DNA of 64,000 bases, from positions 62,001-126,000 of the forward strand of contig NZ_FUXJ01000008.1 in assembly GCF_900167045.1 (NCBI RefSeq). The letters are read 5' to 3'. Shown here piece by piece: positions 45,112 to 52,966 of the stretch. Positions within the stretch are counted from its first letter, which is position 1, and every line of letters starts with the position of its first letter. The stretch is from Legionella maceachernii (GTDB taxonomy: Bacteria; Pseudomonadota; Gammaproteobacteria; Legionellales; Legionellaceae). The notes under the pieces were generated by a model. That model had not been told where the DNA came from. It did no database searches and saw only the letters and a list, made by a program, of their open reading frames with translations. Position numbers and translations under genes: made by a program.

Positions 45112-45552
45112 ATGAAGTTTAAGACGTTGCTTTTAGCGGGTTGCTTAAGTGCATTTGCTTCAGCTTATGCTGACCACGATCACCGTTACCCACAAACAAA
45201 TCAAGAGGCAGCAAAATCAGCTGCAAAAAAAGGGGCAGGCTATCCGGATCCATACTACTGTACCATTGAAATTTTTAATAATAGCTACGATGGGGTATGG
45301 GTTTACGGCACATTTGATAATGGCAACCCTATGGAGTCATTCTATATTCCGCCTCGCGACACCCCTCATTATATCCATTTGGATTATTATGATAGCCGTT
45401 ATGGTTATGTTTTTTGCCATCCAGGCATGTACCTTACTATTGAGGATTATAGAGGGCGTACCTTGTATTCGAAATGGACTACCACGGGTACTCCGCTTGA
45501 AGTCAGACCTAACTTCAATAGTCAGCTCCAAGTTGAAACTAAAAAGAAGTAA
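45112..45552 (+). CDS. secreted hypothetical protein, 146 residues
   Basis: I do not recognise a family. A signal peptide (about 1-20, ..SAYA) is followed by a DHDHRYP stretch that could bind metal. A small, probably beta-rich domain (about 48-140) follows with two Cys (Cys50 in YYCTIEI and one in FCHPGM), likely a disulphide, and many Tyr. It ends in ETKKK. The gene has a strong promoter and its own terminator, so it is likely well expressed and monocistronic. It is probably periplasmic or released; function unknown. Confidence 0.8.
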   Translation: MKFKTLLLAGCLSAFASAYADHDHRYPQTNQEAAKSAAKKGAGYPDPYYCTIEIFNNSYDGVWVYGTFDNGNPMESFYIPPRDTPHYIHLDYYDSRYGYVFCHPGMYLTIEDYRGRTLYSKWTTTGTPLEVRPNFNSQLQVETKKK

Positions 45553-45569
45553 TCGGCAGAACCAGTTAA

Positions 45570-45600
45570 AAAGGCACGTATTAACGTGCCTTTCTTTTAT
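45570..45600 (+). terminator. intrinsic terminator
   Basis: A perfect 10-bp stem, AAAGGCACGT with ACGTGCCTTT around a 4-base loop ATTA, followed by CTTTTAT. It lies 18 bases after the stop of the 146-residue protein gene and before the His-rich gene. Confidence 0.88.
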
Positions 45601-45617
45601 GTCCAAGCGAGGTTTTT

Positions 45618-45905
45618 ATGAAACGTATAGTGCTATTGTCTTGTGTGCTTTTCCCATTGGGCTCTTGGGCTGCACAAGTTGTGGTTGATTCATCTTCACC
45701 CTCGACTTCTCATTCTCATCGAAGAAGTACCCCAGCTCAAAGCCATCACCATGGGCGACAAGCAGTAACGGTACCAGCAATGCCTAATCATCATGGTCAT
45801 CGCAACGCTGCTCCAAACACGACTCGTACGCCTGCTTACGCTAAGAAAAATAATACCCATGGCCAAAATAATCGTGCAGATCTTCATGCTCATGGTCATG
45901 ACTAG
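45618..45905 (+). CDS. small secreted histidine-rich protein
   Basis: A 95-residue protein with a signal peptide (MKRIVLLSCVLFPLGSWAA) and a mature part of about 76 residues that is almost entirely His, Ser, Asn, Thr, Ala, Arg and Pro. About 16 His occur in clusters such as SHSHRR, QSHHHGR, NHHGHR and LHAHGHD. There is no folded domain in view. The composition suggests binding of zinc, copper or nickel in the periplasm, by inference. It starts 18 bases after the terminator at 45570-45600, so read-through or a promoter inside that region must serve it. AGCGAGG precedes the ATG. Confidence 0.78.
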   Translation: MKRIVLLSCVLFPLGSWAAQVVVDSSSPSTSHSHRRSTPAQSHHHGRQAVTVPAMPNHHGHRNAAPNTTRTPAYAKKNNTHGQNNRADLHAHGHD

Positions 45906-45961
45906 TTCATGACACTGTGGTAATCTTGTAAGTTTCGTTACACCAAGAAAATTAGCGAGCT

Positions 45962-45986
45962 CTTGCCTGAATGAATATCAGGCAAG
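45962..45986. other. 9-bp perfect hairpin upstream of glyA
   Basis: CTTGCCTGA pairs with TCAGGCAAG across a 7-base loop, 126 bases before the glyA start. There is no T-run on either side, so it is not a standard intrinsic terminator. No glycine-riboswitch core was recognised in this 206-base gap. Confidence 0.4.
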
Positions 45987-46111
45987 GTAAGCGCTTATCC
46001 TTCCTGTCTTCGAGCGCGAAAGAGGATAATCGTTTACCCGGAAAGTTCTGCTGATGCAACTTAAGCGTTCTATAATTGTATAAATTATTTAAGGGTTGAG
46101 GACTGATTGCT

Positions 46112-47365
46112 ATGTATAATCGAAATTACACGATTGCAGGTTTTGATGAGGAACTGTCTCAGGCCATCGAATCAGAGCGTGTGCGTCAAGAGGATCACAT
46201 TGAGTTAATTGCCTCAGAAAATTATGCGAGTCCACGCGTTTTAGAGGCGCAAGGTTCTGTCCTTACCAATAAATATGCAGAAGGTTATCCGGGTAAGCGG
46301 TATTACGGCGGTTGTGAATACGTGGATATAGCCGAATCCCTTGCTATAGCACGCGCAAAAAAATTATTTGCGGCTGATTATGTCAATGTGCAACCTCATT
46401 CAGGTTCACAAGCTAACGCGGCTGTCATGATGGCGCTTCTTTCCCCTGGTGATGTGGTTTTAGGCATGGCCTTACCTCACGGGGGGCATTTAACGCACGG
46501 TTCAAAAGTTAACTTTTCCGGAAAGTTGTACCAGTCAGTGGAATACGGTTTGGATGTGCAAACGGGCCTTATTGATTACGACGAACTCGAAAGCCTGGCA
46601 GAGACCCATAAGCCAAAACTAATCATTGCTGGATTTTCCGCTTATTCTCAAGTGCTTGATTGGCCAAAATTCCGAGCGATTGCTGATAAAGTCGGTGCCT
46701 ATTTAATGGCTGATATTGCGCATGTAGCAGGTTTAGTTGCTGTTGGCTTATATCCCTCTCCGTTGCCCTATGCTGATGTGGTCACCACAACCACCCATAA
46801 AACCTTACGCGGTCCAAGGGGTGGTATGATTATGGCGCGCGCGAACGAAGAAATTGAAAAGAAGCTCAATTCGGCCGTGTTTCCCGGCATGCAGGGCGGT
46901 CCTCTGATGCATGTGATTGCGGCCAAAGCAGTTGCTTTTGCAGAAGCATTACAACCTGACTTTAAGCGCTATCAGCAGCAGGTGCTGTTAAATGCGAAAA
47001 TTATGGCTGAGGTTCTAAAAAGCCGCGGTTATCCCATCGTGTCGGGTGGTACAGAAAACCATCTTCTTTTGGTTAATTTGATTGAGAAAAACATTACCGG
47101 TAAAGATGCCGATGCTGCTTTAGGGCGAGCGAACATTACTGTGAATAAAAATTCAGTGCCTAATGATCCGCGTTCTCCTTTTGTAACAAGTGGGTTGCGC
47201 TTAGGAACCCCCGCAATTACGACGCGCGGATTTAAGGAAAAAGAAGTGAGTCAATTGACTGGATGGATAGCAGATGTGCTCGATGATATCAACAATGAGG
47301 CCACTATTGCTCGTGTTAAGTCACAGGTGTTGCAATTGTGTCGTGAATTTCCAGTATATCGATAA
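46112..47365 (+). CDS. glyA: serine hydroxymethyltransferase
   Basis: PLP enzyme that interconverts serine and glycine with tetrahydrofolate, the main source of one-carbon units. The 417-residue product equals the E. coli length, with [41 protein letters not shown], the PLP lysine in [13 protein letters not shown] and [15 protein letters not shown] lies about nine bases before the ATG. It is the first gene of a run with nrdR two bases after its stop. Confidence 0.98.
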   Translation: MYNRNYTIAGFDEELSQAIESERVRQEDHIELIASENYASPRVLEAQGSVLTNKYAEGYPGKRYYGGCEYVDIAESLAIARAKKLFAADYVNVQPHSGSQANAAVMMALLSPGDVVLGMALPHGGHLTHGSKVNFSGKLYQSVEYGLDVQTGLIDYDELESLAETHKPKLIIAGFSAYSQVLDWPKFRAIADKVGAYLMADIAHVAGLVAVGLYPSPLPYADVVTTTTHKTLRGPRGGMIMARANEEIEKKLNSAVFPGMQGGPLMHVIAAKAVAFAEALQPDFKRYQQQVLLNAKIMAEVLKSRGYPIVSGGTENHLLLVNLIEKNITGKDADAALGRANITVNKNSVPNDPRSPFVTSGLRLGTPAITTRGFKEKEVSQLTGWIADVLDDINNEATIARVKSQVLQLCREFPVYR

Positions 47366-47367
47366 TT

Positions 47368-47832
47368 ATGCATTGTCCATTTTGTCACGCCGAAGATACC
47401 AAGGTCGTTGATTCGCGTTTAGTTGCGGAAGGGGCGCAAGTACGGCGAAGACGCCAATGTCTTCTTTGCCATGAGCGCTTCACTACTTTTGAATCGGCAG
47501 AATTGATCATGCCTTCCATTATTAAGCGTGATGGCCGGCGTGAACCTTTTAATGTGAGTAATTTGCGTGCAGGCATGTTACGTGCCCTTGAAAAAAGGCC
47601 AGTAAGTGTGGATGCACTTGAAGAGGCTATCGTCGCCATTATGCAAGAAATTCGACGCAGCGGTGAACGAGAAGTCGATTCACAGTTAGTTGGTGAATTG
47701 GTCATGAAGCAGTTATTTCGGCTTGATCACGTGGCTTATGTCCGATTTGCCTCAGTGTATAAACGCTTTAAAGATGTCAGTGATTTCAGACAGACTATCG
47801 ATCAAATGAAAGATGATCGAACTTCTAAGTAA
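47368..47832 (+). CDS. nrdR: NrdR transcriptional repressor of ribonucleotide reductase
   Basis: A 154-residue zinc-finger and ATP-cone regulator that represses nrd genes according to dATP/ATP. The zinc ribbon is intact (CPFC at residues 3-6 and CLLC at about 31-34), followed by RFTTFE, the ATP-cone start [12 protein letters not shown] and [13 protein letters not shown]-like [15 protein letters not shown]. It lies two bases after glyA, a pairing common in gammaproteobacteria. The start is fixed by that junction. Confidence 0.97.
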   Translation: MHCPFCHAEDTKVVDSRLVAEGAQVRRRRQCLLCHERFTTFESAELIMPSIIKRDGRREPFNVSNLRAGMLRALEKRPVSVDALEEAIVAIMQEIRRSGEREVDSQLVGELVMKQLFRLDHVAYVRFASVYKRFKDVSDFRQTIDQMKDDRTSK

Positions 47833-47847
47833 AATGCACCCTGAGCA

Positions 47848-47930
47848 TAGCCATAATCCGGGCTACCTTGGCGGCTTAGGCCAAGGCCCAACCTACTCAG
47901 GAAGTCTCTCACTGCGTTCTGAGCAATAAA
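47848..47930. repeat. repeat-derived gap between nrdR and nusB
   Basis: It contains GGCCAAGGCCCAACCTAC at about 47872-47889, a family B palindrome half, then AGGAAGTCTCTCACTGCGTTCTGAG, a worn family A arm. Riboflavin genes often sit at this junction in other gammaproteobacteria; here only repeats remain. Confidence 0.5.
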
Positions 47931-47946
47931 CTAAATGAGGTAATTT

Positions 47947-48390
47947 GTGGAAAAACAATCAATTAAGGGCAAAAGGCGTGCTCGAAAGCTGGCCTTACAG
48001 GCCCTTTACCAATGGCTGATGTCAGGTCATGAATTGTATGAAATTGAGGCTCAATTTCGTGTTGCCAATGATATGACCAAGGTTGATGCAGACTATTTCT
48101 GTCATTTACTTCATGGTGTGCCTCAACAGGTGAAGAGTTTAGAAGACAATTTAGTTCCGTTTCTCGATAGACCTATTCAAAATTTAAATCCAATTGAGTT
48201 AACCGTATTGCGTTTAAGTGCTTTTGAGTTATGTTATTGTCCAGAAATCCCTTATCGGGTTGTGCTTGATGAGGCCATTTCATTAACGAAAGAATTCGGA
48301 TCTCAAGACGGCCATCGGTATGTCAACGGTGTGCTGAATAATCTGGCTAGAAAGGTCAGAGCTGTTGAAATCAGTCTAAATGATGAATGA
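47947..48390 (+). CDS. nusB: transcription antitermination factor NusB
   Basis: A 147-residue RNA-binding protein that joins NusE/S10 on boxA to prevent early termination in rRNA operons. Seen: KRRARKLALQALYQW, FLDRPIQNLNPIELTVLRLSAFEL, EIPYRVVLDEAISLTKEFG and HRYVNGVLNNLA. It begins with GTG at 47947, giving V/MEKQSIKGKRRARKLA, preceded by a weak GAGG. Its end overlaps the start of thiL by 11 bases. Confidence 0.96.
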   Translation: MEKQSIKGKRRARKLALQALYQWLMSGHELYEIEAQFRVANDMTKVDADYFCHLLHGVPQQVKSLEDNLVPFLDRPIQNLNPIELTVLRLSAFELCYCPEIPYRVVLDEAISLTKEFGSQDGHRYVNGVLNNLARKVRAVEISLNDE

Positions 48391-49336
48391 ATTCTCATTA
48401 ATCGATGTTTATTTCAAAGCGCCAGCATCTAGCCGCGACGATGTGATTTTTGGAATAGGAGACGACGCTGCTTGTTTAATTGTACCAGCAGGGCAGCAAT
48501 TGTTAGTCTCCACTGATACATTACTTGCCGAAGTGCATTTCTTATCGAGCTGGGATGCTTACGATATTGCTTGCAAAGCCGTCATGGTGAACATTAGCGA
48601 TATTGCAGCCATGGCAGCAAAACCCTGTTGGCTTAGTTTAGCCCTGACTATCCCTGAATTGAATCAAACATGGCTTAATCGTTTTGCTCAAGGCCTGCAT
48701 GATTCATTGCGCCGATTTAATATTGCTTTAATAGGCGGTGATACTACGCGCGGGCCTTTAAGTATAACAATAACTCTTCATGGGTTAATTCCCTCAGGAA
48801 AAGCCGTACGACGCAATGGGGCGAAGCCAGGAGATAAAATTTACGTGAGTGGCGAGCTAGGGGCTGCGGCATTAGCGGTTCAATTTTTAAAGAATAATGA
48901 CATTGATGAACAAGATAGAAGAGTATTGATGCAAAAATTGCAACACCCGAATCCTCGTGTTGATTTAGCTGAAATTTTGCAAACTTATGCTTCCGCTGCG
49001 ATTGATATTTCCGATGGATTAAGTGCTGATTTAAATCACATCTGTGTGGCAAGCAAAGTAGGCGCTTGCCTTCACTTTACCGCAATTCCTGTGCATCCCT
49101 TGGTAAAAAAGTATCAGCAAGAAAAAGCAGTGAATTTTGCGCTCATTGGCGGTGATGATTATGAGTTATGTTTTACGGTGCCTGCGGTAAACGAGACAAG
49201 GTTTTTAACTGCCTTGAACAAAGCGGGTTTGAGCGCTTATCCCATTGGGGTTATTGAAGAAAATCGAGGTTTGCGTGTAGAAATGGCCAAAGGTGAGATA
49301 AAAAATTTTGCCCCGCAGGGATATAGCCATTTTTAA
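48380..49336 (+). CDS. thiL: thiamine-monophosphate kinase
   Basis: Makes thiamine pyrophosphate from thiamine monophosphate and ATP. The 318 residues contain the N-terminal FSLIDVYF.., IGDDAACL (metal and phosphate binding), STDTLLAEVHF, VNISDIAAMAAKP, GGDTTRGPLSITITLHG, AIDISDGLSADL and GGDDYELCF, the classic series of this PurM-like family. Two consecutive ATGs (48380, 48383) lie inside the end of nusB, so translation is coupled. Confidence 0.96.
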   Translation: MMNEFSLIDVYFKAPASSRDDVIFGIGDDAACLIVPAGQQLLVSTDTLLAEVHFLSSWDAYDIACKAVMVNISDIAAMAAKPCWLSLALTIPELNQTWLNRFAQGLHDSLRRFNIALIGGDTTRGPLSITITLHGLIPSGKAVRRNGAKPGDKIYVSGELGAAALAVQFLKNNDIDEQDRRVLMQKLQHPNPRVDLAEILQTYASAAIDISDGLSADLNHICVASKVGACLHFTAIPVHPLVKKYQQEKAVNFALIGGDDYELCFTVPAVNETRFLTALNKAGLSAYPIGVIEENRGLRVEMAKGEIKNFAPQGYSHF

Positions 49337-49390
49337 CCGAAGATTTATTTGATATTTGGCAAACTGATGATTTAGCAACCAGGAGTTTAA

Positions 49391-49876
49391 ATGTATCCTC
49401 TCAATTTATCGAAAAAAGTCTGGCAGGATCCAATTTATTTCATCGGTTTTGGATTTGGAAGCGGTTTAATGCCGATAGCTCCTGGGACATGGGGAAGTTT
49501 GGCCGCAGTGCCTTTGTACTTATTACTGGCTGGACATTCTCTGTGGTTTTACTTGTTGTTTACCCTTGCTGCCTTTATTCTTGGGGTATGGGTATGTGAT
49601 AAAATATCGCGAGATTTGGGTGAGCATGATTATTCAGGTATCGTTTGGGATGAGGTGGTGGGTTATTTACTGACCATGACCATGGTGCCGGTTGGACTCA
49701 TCTGGATGATTCTTGGATTTCTCTTGTTCCGCCTCTTTGATGTTTGGAAACCACAGCCAATAGGATTTGTTGATGAACGCGTAAAGGGTGGACTCGGGAT
49801 CATGTTAGATGATTTATTAGCTGCGGTACCTGCCTGGTTAATCATGCAATTACTTGTGTGGGGTTTTGCAAAATGA
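49391..49876 (+). CDS. pgpA: phosphatidylglycerophosphatase A
   Basis: Inner-membrane phosphatase that converts phosphatidylglycerophosphate to phosphatidylglycerol. The 161 residues show the family start (FGFGSGLMPIAPGTWGSLAAVPL), membrane segments, the conserved DYSGIVWDEVVGYLL and RLFDVWKPQPIGFVDERVKGGLGIMLDDLLA. Position after thiL is the usual one. A CAGGAG site precedes the ATG. The stop overlaps the next gene (ATGA). Confidence 0.96.
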   Translation: MYPLNLSKKVWQDPIYFIGFGFGSGLMPIAPGTWGSLAAVPLYLLLAGHSLWFYLLFTLAAFILGVWVCDKISRDLGEHDYSGIVWDEVVGYLLTMTMVPVGLIWMILGFLLFRLFDVWKPQPIGFVDERVKGGLGIMLDDLLAAVPAWLIMQLLVWGFAK

Positions 49877-50937
49877 ATGAAAGCCACAAAGAGTTACTCA
49901 GTATAAGCCTGACCATTAGTATAGTGGCTTTCGCCATATTTATTGTTCATCGATTCATCCCATCCATGATCTGGGCTGCTATTATCGTGATAGCCACTTA
50001 TCCACTCTATAAATATTGGCGGCGATTATTCGGCGGCCATGACAATTTAGCGGCTTTATTATTCACCACGGTTGTGGGCCTCATCCTTCTATTGCCTTTG
50101 AGTTGGTTAATTTCGATTCTGGTCAAGGAAATCCAATTATTTATTAATTACTTACAGGTCATCAATAAAGTGGGTGGTCCCGCTCCTGCTTTTATTGTTA
50201 AATTTCCGGTGGTGGGGAATGATTTGGTGAATTATTGGAATGCGCATTTTAGTCATCCCGGAAACCTTCGTGAGTTGCTCACCAATCTGCATATTTCGCT
50301 AACACCCGCAAGTTACTATATTAAGCAAGTAGGGGTTAATCTTGCACATCGTGGGTTCCAACTGGGCTTTACTTTGCTCACTTTATTTTTCTTTTATCGC
50401 GATGGAGATGAATTATTTAAGCAAATCAATCACATTGGTGAATATTGTTTGGGCGATCGTTGGTTTCGTTATGCCGATCGACTCCCTTCAGCCTTACGAG
50501 CTACGGTAAATGGAACGATCGTGGTTGGTATCGGTGTAGGTATTCTCATGGGATTTTGTTATTTTGTAGTCGGTTTTCCAGCACCCACCTTGATTGGATT
50601 TATAACCGCATTCGCAGCAATGATTCCTTTTGTTGTCCCAGTGGTATTTGCGGCAGTTGCCTTAATCTTGCTTGCTAGTGGAAGCATGGTAGGGGCACTG
50701 ATAGTGATCATTTGGGGGACGTTTATCATGTTTGTGGCCGATCATTTTATTAAGCCAGTATTGATAGGCGGAGCAATTAAGCTGCCTTTTCTTGCAGTGC
50801 TCTTTGGTATCTTAGGCGGTGTGGAGACCCTTGGCTTGCTCGGATTGTTTGTTGGCCCTATTATAATGGTGCTGTTTATTACGCTTTGGCAGGAGTCGCA
50901 AGGGAGCGGTAGGGCGCATAGACTAGCTAAAAAATGA
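49873..50937 (+). CDS. AI-2E transporter (PerM/YdiK) family permease
   Basis: A 354-residue inner-membrane protein with about eight hydrophobic segments. It matches the AI-2E family: paired helices at the N-terminus, a periplasmic region about residues 70-150, FFFYRDGDELFKQ, then PAPTLIGFITAFAAMIPFVVPVV and a C-terminal FGILGGVETLGLLGLFVGPIIM. Family roles include signal export and sodium/proton exchange; the substrate here is unknown. I chose the ATG at 49873, which forms ATGA with the pgpA stop, over the ATG at 49858 inside pgpA. Confidence 0.9.
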   Translation: MNESHKELLSISLTISIVAFAIFIVHRFIPSMIWAAIIVIATYPLYKYWRRLFGGHDNLAALLFTTVVGLILLLPLSWLISILVKEIQLFINYLQVINKVGGPAPAFIVKFPVVGNDLVNYWNAHFSHPGNLRELLTNLHISLTPASYYIKQVGVNLAHRGFQLGFTLLTLFFFYRDGDELFKQINHIGEYCLGDRWFRYADRLPSALRATVNGTIVVGIGVGILMGFCYFVVGFPAPTLIGFITAFAAMIPFVVPVVFAAVALILLASGSMVGALIVIIWGTFIMFVADHFIKPVLIGGAIKLPFLAVLFGILGGVETLGLLGLFVGPIIMVLFITLWQESQGSGRAHRLAKK

Positions 50938-51073
50938 TCAATATATTGAAAATATATTCATTTTATGGCATCATAATAGAAATGATTAAGCCCTTGCAAT
51001 TGCCCTATTAGACCCAATTTATCGGATGTACCATTTTTAAATGACCCGTAGTCATGAAGTAGAGGGGGTGTGT

Positions 51074-51340
51074 ATGAATAAGAATTGGCCAACAAAGGAT
51101 AAGGACATGAGTACTGCTCAGCGTATTATGGAGGAATATGCCAATGAGCAAGAGACTGATTCTTTGGGATTATTTGAAGTCGTGGTCAATCAGGAAGAAA
51201 AACGAATGGATTTTCGGTTGTCCTCTTGGGTTTTAATGCTAGCTGAACATTTTAAATCCTTATACGGAGAAAGCAGAGGCGATTTCATTACTCGTCAAGT
51301 CATTAGCACTTGCATCATTAAAGGTGAAACCGTTCACTAA
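51074..51340 (+). CDS. hypothetical protein, 88 residues
   Basis: I do not recognise a family. It is acidic and helical with no signal peptide (MSTAQRIMEEYANEQETDSLG, then FRLSSWVLMLAEHFKSLYGE). I chose the ATG at 51074 for its AGAGGGGG site; the frame opens at 51041, and 51107, after AAGGATAAGGAC, is a possible later start. It is isolated between the permease gene and the YtjA-like gene. Likely a genuine small cytoplasmic protein. Confidence 0.55.
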   Translation: MNKNWPTKDKDMSTAQRIMEEYANEQETDSLGLFEVVVNQEEKRMDFRLSSWVLMLAEHFKSLYGESRGDFITRQVISTCIIKGETVH

Positions 51341-51611
51341 GCAATGAATTTTACTCAGGCCTGAGAGGATCGGCATTTATTTGATCCTCTAGTTCAACTA
51401 TCTTGTAATCAATTCTGAAATTATATTCATAGGGATAGCAAAATAAGGCTAATGCTTCTAATATAGAAAGAGTAGCTCACTCCCTTCCCCAGCTTGTCCG
51501 CAGATCGGGATACGATGGGAAAATTCCTGGATCTCGCGGGACTCAGGAGTCAGAAGAGGTCATTAGCTATTACCAGACTACTGAGATTGATAAATCACCT
51601 AAGGACAGGGA

Positions 51612-51812
51612 ATGTTGGAATGGGCTTTTGTTGTGTTGATTATTGCCGCTATTGCCGCAGCGTATGGCTATACGAAATCTGCTTCTACTTCTTCTTATAT
51701 TGCCAAATTGTTATTTTTTGCCTTTCTCTTCGTTTTCTTGCTCTTGGTGATTTTTAGCTTGTTCAACACTGCTCCTCCGCCCTCTTCGGAGAATTCGAAA
51801 TTGCCGCTATAA
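51612..51812 (+). CDS. YtjA/DUF1328-like small membrane protein
   Basis: A 66-residue protein with two membrane segments (MLEWAFVVLIIAAIAAAYGY and KLLFFAFLFVFLLLVIFSLF), the layout of the DUF1328 family whose members begin MLYWALVFFIVALIAG. The tail is Pro/Ser-rich. ACAGGG lies just before the ATG. The family has no established function, though it is often stress-induced. The gap before it (51341-51611) holds a palindromic repeat remnant near 51490-51550 and no gene. Confidence 0.72.
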   Translation: MLEWAFVVLIIAAIAAAYGYTKSASTSSYIAKLLFFAFLFVFLLLVIFSLFNTAPPPSSENSKLPL

Positions 51813-51830
51813 GTAAATTGATCACTTCTC

Positions 51831-52580
51831 TTAAAACTGCTTTAAGTACCGATCATAATTTTGTTTGAACTCATTGCTATTTTGGTATTGAATGAGGGCT
51901 TTATTAATCTGTTCTAGTAATCCTGCTTGTTCTCTATTGACAGCGATACCAATCCCAAAACCGTAGATAAAGGGTTGTCCTAAAGCGACGAGCCCTCCTG
52001 ATGATTCGATTTCCCAATATTTAGCGGTTGGATCGTCCATTAAGGCAATGTCGACATCGCCATTATTCACCGCGTCCACGACATCCACGATGTGGTTATA
52101 ACTGACAATGTTAGGATTGCGCACACCCATGTCATTAATTTGATCCGTAAAAATACTGCCTTTTTCCACACCAATGGTTTTGTCATTTAACATTTGCAAG
52201 CTAAAAGGTTGTCCGGCTAAGTTTTTTGGCCCTAGGAAGCGAGAATGACTCATTAAATAAGGTAATGAAAAATTAACATGCGTGGAGCGTTCAGGAGTAA
52301 TAATGATAGAACCCACAGCCACATCAAATTTTTTTGCTTCAACCGAAGGAATTAAATTTTGAAAGCGCATAGCAGTAAATTGGCAAGGTCGCTTTAAAAT
52401 TTTACAAATACTGTTCATCATGCTGATGTCAAAACCATAAAGTTGTTTATTGCCTGTTTGCATAACGAAAGGAGGGGAGAACCCATTAACGGCAATTTTG
52501 AGTGGTAGTTCATTTTGAGCATGAGCGAAAGTGGTGAACAAAAATCCACAAATGAAGCAGGCTATTCTCATTAATCTCAT
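51831..52580 (-). CDS. amino-acid-type ABC transporter periplasmic binding protein
   Basis: A 249-residue solute-binding protein of the family 3 (polar amino acid) type. A signal peptide (about 1-21, ..FAHAQ) precedes PLKIAVNGFSPPFV, GFDISMMNSICKILKRPCQF, the substrate-contact region VAVGSIIITPERSTHVNFSLPY, and IGVEKGSIF. The MTPER-like motif suggests a basic or polar amino acid. No permease or ATPase genes adjoin it, so it is an orphan component. The ATG at 52580 begins the signal peptide; the frame also opens with a TTG one codon earlier. The Shine-Dalgarno is weak. Confidence 0.88.
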   Translation of the reverse strand: MRLMRIACFICGFLFTTFAHAQNELPLKIAVNGFSPPFVMQTGNKQLYGFDISMMNSICKILKRPCQFTAMRFQNLIPSVEAKKFDVAVGSIIITPERSTHVNFSLPYLMSHSRFLGPKNLAGQPFSLQMLNDKTIGVEKGSIFTDQINDMGVRNPNIVSYNHIVDVVDAVNNGDVDIALMDDPTAKYWEIESSGGLVALGQPFIYGFGIGIAVNREQAGLLEQINKALIQYQNSNEFKQNYDRYLKQF

Positions 52581-52966
52581 CAAAAGTCGAATCCTAAATT
52601 GGATGATATTCTATGAGTATACCTCATATCGGTGAGAGATCATCAAGCGAGACAAATGTAGAGGAGGCTTTGGTCCAACATTGATCCTGGTTAAATCTCC
52701 CTCACTTATTGTTGACCAATGCTCAACTTATGAAGAAGAATAATTCAATAAAATCCGTTTGTTTTTAAAGCAATACCCTCTCCTTTAGCCAATCAGCGAT
52801 TTTTCCAAATTTTTACGAATAACGGGGAAACATAATTTCTCCATAATTGCTATAATTTACACAAATATTTCAATTAATTACCACTTTGTTTTTCTTGATT
52901 GTTTAATACAAGTCGTAAATGTCTATTTAATCTGGTGCAAAGTGGAGACAATTCCTGGAGCTAAGT
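52581..52966. other. 386-base AT-rich divergent intergenic region
   Basis: No gene is seen. It holds an imperfect inverted repeat, TTGGTCCAACA (52670-52680) with TGTTGACCAA (52710-52719), and a lone TATAAT at 52851 without a fitting -35. The giant repeat protein's Shine-Dalgarno, CTGGAG, lies at its right end. No PmrA-type tandem TTAA box was found here. Confidence 0.5.

Noticed and set aside
45149-45688. 179-residue open frame overlapping both small secreted protein genes
   Set aside because: It runs through the strong terminator at 45570-45600 and lies in another frame of two genes with clear signal peptides.
45906-46111. glycine riboswitch upstream of glyA
   Set aside because: Only a simple 9-bp hairpin was found; no conserved aptamer core could be recognised.
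52581-52966. PmrA box upstream of the giant repeat protein
   Set aside because: TTAATTA-type stretches occur, but no pair of cTTAATatT half-sites with two-base spacing.
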